A DNA stretch of 7,790 nucleotides from an uncultured bacterium (GTDB lineage: Bacteria; Verrucomicrobiota; Lentisphaeria; Victivallales; UBA1829). The stretch's first letter is position 1. Every line of letters begins with the position of its first letter. Below are positions 6,627-7,790 of the stretch, piece after piece. The stretch spans positions 1 through 7,790 of the forward strand of contig URNE01000094.1 of assembly GCA_900549045.1 (NCBI GenBank), given 5' to 3'. Made by a program: the position numbers and the translations under genes. The notes under the pieces were generated by a model, which was not told the DNA's origin, ran no database searches, and saw nothing but the letters and a program-made list of their open reading frames with translations.

Positions 6627-6658
6627 CGGACGGATGAAATATGCCGTCCGTTTTTTTT
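6627..6658 (+). terminator. Intrinsic terminator of the GH2-ROK operon
   Basis: A perfect 7-base stem, CGGACGG (6627-6633) with CCGTCCG (6644-6650), encloses a 10-base loop and is followed at once by eight T (6651-6658). It sits 26 bases after the ROK stop codon and ends the + strand operon. Confidence 0.9.
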
Positions 6659-6669
6659 GTCGTGTAACC

Positions 6670-6698
6670 AAAAAAAACGCCCCGGAGGCCCGGGGCGT
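6670..6698 (-). terminator. Intrinsic terminator of ilvE
   Basis: On the minus strand a perfect 9-base GC-rich stem, ACGCCCCGG (6677-6685) paired with CCGGGGCGT (6690-6698), has a 4-base loop and runs into a T tract (eight A on the + strand, 6670-6677). It begins 23 bases past the ilvE stop. It has no T tract in the + direction, so it is a one-way terminator for ilvE. Confidence 0.92.
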
Positions 6699-6721
6699 GG
6701 AAAATCCTGTGACGGAACCGG

Positions 6722-7759
6722 TTACTTGATTTCAAGCATCCAGTTGTGCGTGTCGGGATAATCGCCGTGCTGAATGGCTGTCATGCGGTCGTAGAGCTTG
6801 CGGAGCGTGGGACCGCAGGTTTCACCGTAGGTGTATGTGTGGTCTTTGGTGACGATCTTGGAGATCGGGGTGATGACCACTGCGGTTCCGCATGCGGCGA
6901 CTTCCGCGAAGTCCGCGAGTTCCGCCTTGTGAATCGGGCGGAGCTCAACCGGAATGCCCATGTCCTTCGCGATGTCCTGAAGAGACATGTTCGTGATGCT
7001 GTGGAGAATCGAACGGGAAACCGGGGTGACGTAGTGCCCGTCCTTCGAAATTGCAAAGAAGTTGCTGGTTCCGAACTCGTCGATGAATTCATGATCCTTC
7101 GGGTCGAAGAAGAGAGTGATCGGGTAGCCCTGGGACTTGGCGATCTTGCTCGGCTTGAGGCTGGCGGCATAGTTCCCGGCGAACTTGACGTGTCCGGTTC
7201 CGTGCGGCGCGGCGCGGTCGTAATCATCTAGAACGAGCGCTTCGACGGGTTGGATGCCGCCTTTGTAGTATGCGCCGACGGGGGTGACGAGGATCAGGAA
7301 GTCGTACATTCTGCTGGGGGAGACGCCGACCTGTGCGCCGGTTCCGATGAGGAGCGGGCGGATGTAGAGCGCGCCGCCGGTTCCGTAGGGCGGAACGTAT
7401 TCGATGTTGTCCTTGATGACCATCTGAATCATCTGAAGATAGAGTTCTTCCGGTATTGCCGGAGCGAGCATGTAGTCGGCCGCAAGATTCATGCGTTTGA
7501 CGTTTTCCCAGGGACGCAGGCAGCGGACTTTTCCGTCTTTCTGGCGGAACGCTTTGAGTCCTTCGAAAGCGGCCTGCCCGTAGTGGAGGCAGGTTGCGGC
7601 GATGGACATGGTGATGGTCGGTTCGTTGATGAGGACCGGCTCGGACCACTTGCCGTCGAGCCAGGTGGTGCGGACATAGGAGTTGGTCGGCATGTAACCG
7701 AATCCCAGAGAGGACCAGTTGATGTCTTTCGGATCCGTTTTAGGGAGTGTCTCTGACAT
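6722..7759 (-). CDS. ilvE: Branched-chain amino acid aminotransferase
   Basis: This fold-type IV PLP enzyme transfers the amino group between glutamate/2-oxoglutarate and leucine, isoleucine or valine, in the last biosynthetic or first catabolic step, in the cytoplasm. Visible signatures in the 345 residues are LHYGQAAFEGLKAFRQKDGK (58-77), then VRCLRPWENVKRMNLAADYML (78-98), YIRPLLIGTGAQVGVSPS (132-149), the PLP lysine K192 in GTGHVKFAGNYAASL (187-201), EFGTSNFF (228-235) and the cofactor phosphate loop ACGTAVVITPI (289-299). The length and the central insertion fit the longer BCAT class (about 340-360 residues) found in eukaryotes and many bacteria rather than the roughly 310-residue E. coli type. 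The start at 7757-7759 has AAGGA (7769-7773) nine bases upstream; another ATG at 7767-7769 is out of frame. Its promoter would lie mostly beyond the window edge. It stands alone, converging on the ROK gene, with its own terminator, and is not obviously linked to the sugar cassette. Confidence 0.96.
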   Translation of the reverse strand: MSETLPKTDPKDINWSSLGFGYMPTNSYVRTTWLDGKWSEPVLINEPTITMSIAATCLHYGQAAFEGLKAFRQKDGKVRCLRPWENVKRMNLAADYMLAPAIPEELYLQMIQMVIKDNIEYVPPYGTGGALYIRPLLIGTGAQVGVSPSRMYDFLILVTPVGAYYKGGIQPVEALVLDDYDRAAPHGTGHVKFAGNYAASLKPSKIAKSQGYPITLFFDPKDHEFIDEFGTSNFFAISKDGHYVTPVSRSILHSITNMSLQDIAKDMGIPVELRPIHKAELADFAEVAACGTAVVITPISKIVTKDHTYTYGETCGPTLRKLYDRMTAIQHGDYPDTHNWMLEIK

Positions 7760-7790
7760 GATGTTTCATCCTTCCGTAAATAAAGTATTG

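Noticed and set aside
1..7790. Mobile elements, CRISPR arrays, tRNA or other RNA genes, phage or defence systems
   Set aside because: I saw no terminal inverted repeats, transposase or integrase motifs, regularly spaced repeats or tRNA-like folds. All but short gaps are filled by ordinary metabolic and regulatory genes.

Overview
The window reads as part of a Gram-negative-style bacterial chromosome of moderately high GC. Shine-Dalgarno sites are clear, one strong sigma70-type promoter is visible, and terminators are of the intrinsic type. The LacI regulator, GH2 beta-mannosidase and ROK kinase together resemble carbohydrate-degrading gut bacteria of the Lentisphaerota/Verrucomicrobiota type (Victivallis-like). 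That placement is inference from gene content and protein flavour only; no marker gene here proves it.

Layout. Positions 1-2122 (+) hold the 3' end of a thioredoxin gene, tilS (overlapping it by 4 bases) and, after a 54-base gap, a small PTS EIIA protein of the fructose/PtsN type. Positions 2153-3148 (-) encode a LacI-family regulator, convergent with the EIIA gene. A 192-base divergent control region (3149-3340) separates it from a two-gene operon on the + strand: a GH2 beta-mannosidase-like enzyme (3341-5623) and a ROK sugar kinase (5617-6600), which overlap by 7 bases. Two back-to-back intrinsic terminators (6627-6698) close this operon and the converging ilvE gene (6722-7759, -), a branched-chain amino acid aminotransferase.

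How the genes work together. The central cassette is a compact sugar-use unit. The cytoplasmic GH2 enzyme would release a monosaccharide, probably mannose, from imported oligosaccharides. The ROK kinase would phosphorylate it, and the divergent LacI protein would gate expression. No transporter or isomerase is in the window. The first cluster is housekeeping (redox, tRNA decoding) plus a phosphorelay-type regulator, and ilvE belongs to amino acid metabolism.

Points worth a second look are a LacI protein whose hinge-helix region looks too short, a ROK protein that has lost all three cysteines of the family zinc site, a GH2 enzyme with substitutions in otherwise conserved active-site motifs, and a divergent regulatory region with candidate operators. 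I found no mobile element, CRISPR array, RNA gene or clearly novel system. No stretch over 300 bases lacks a gene.
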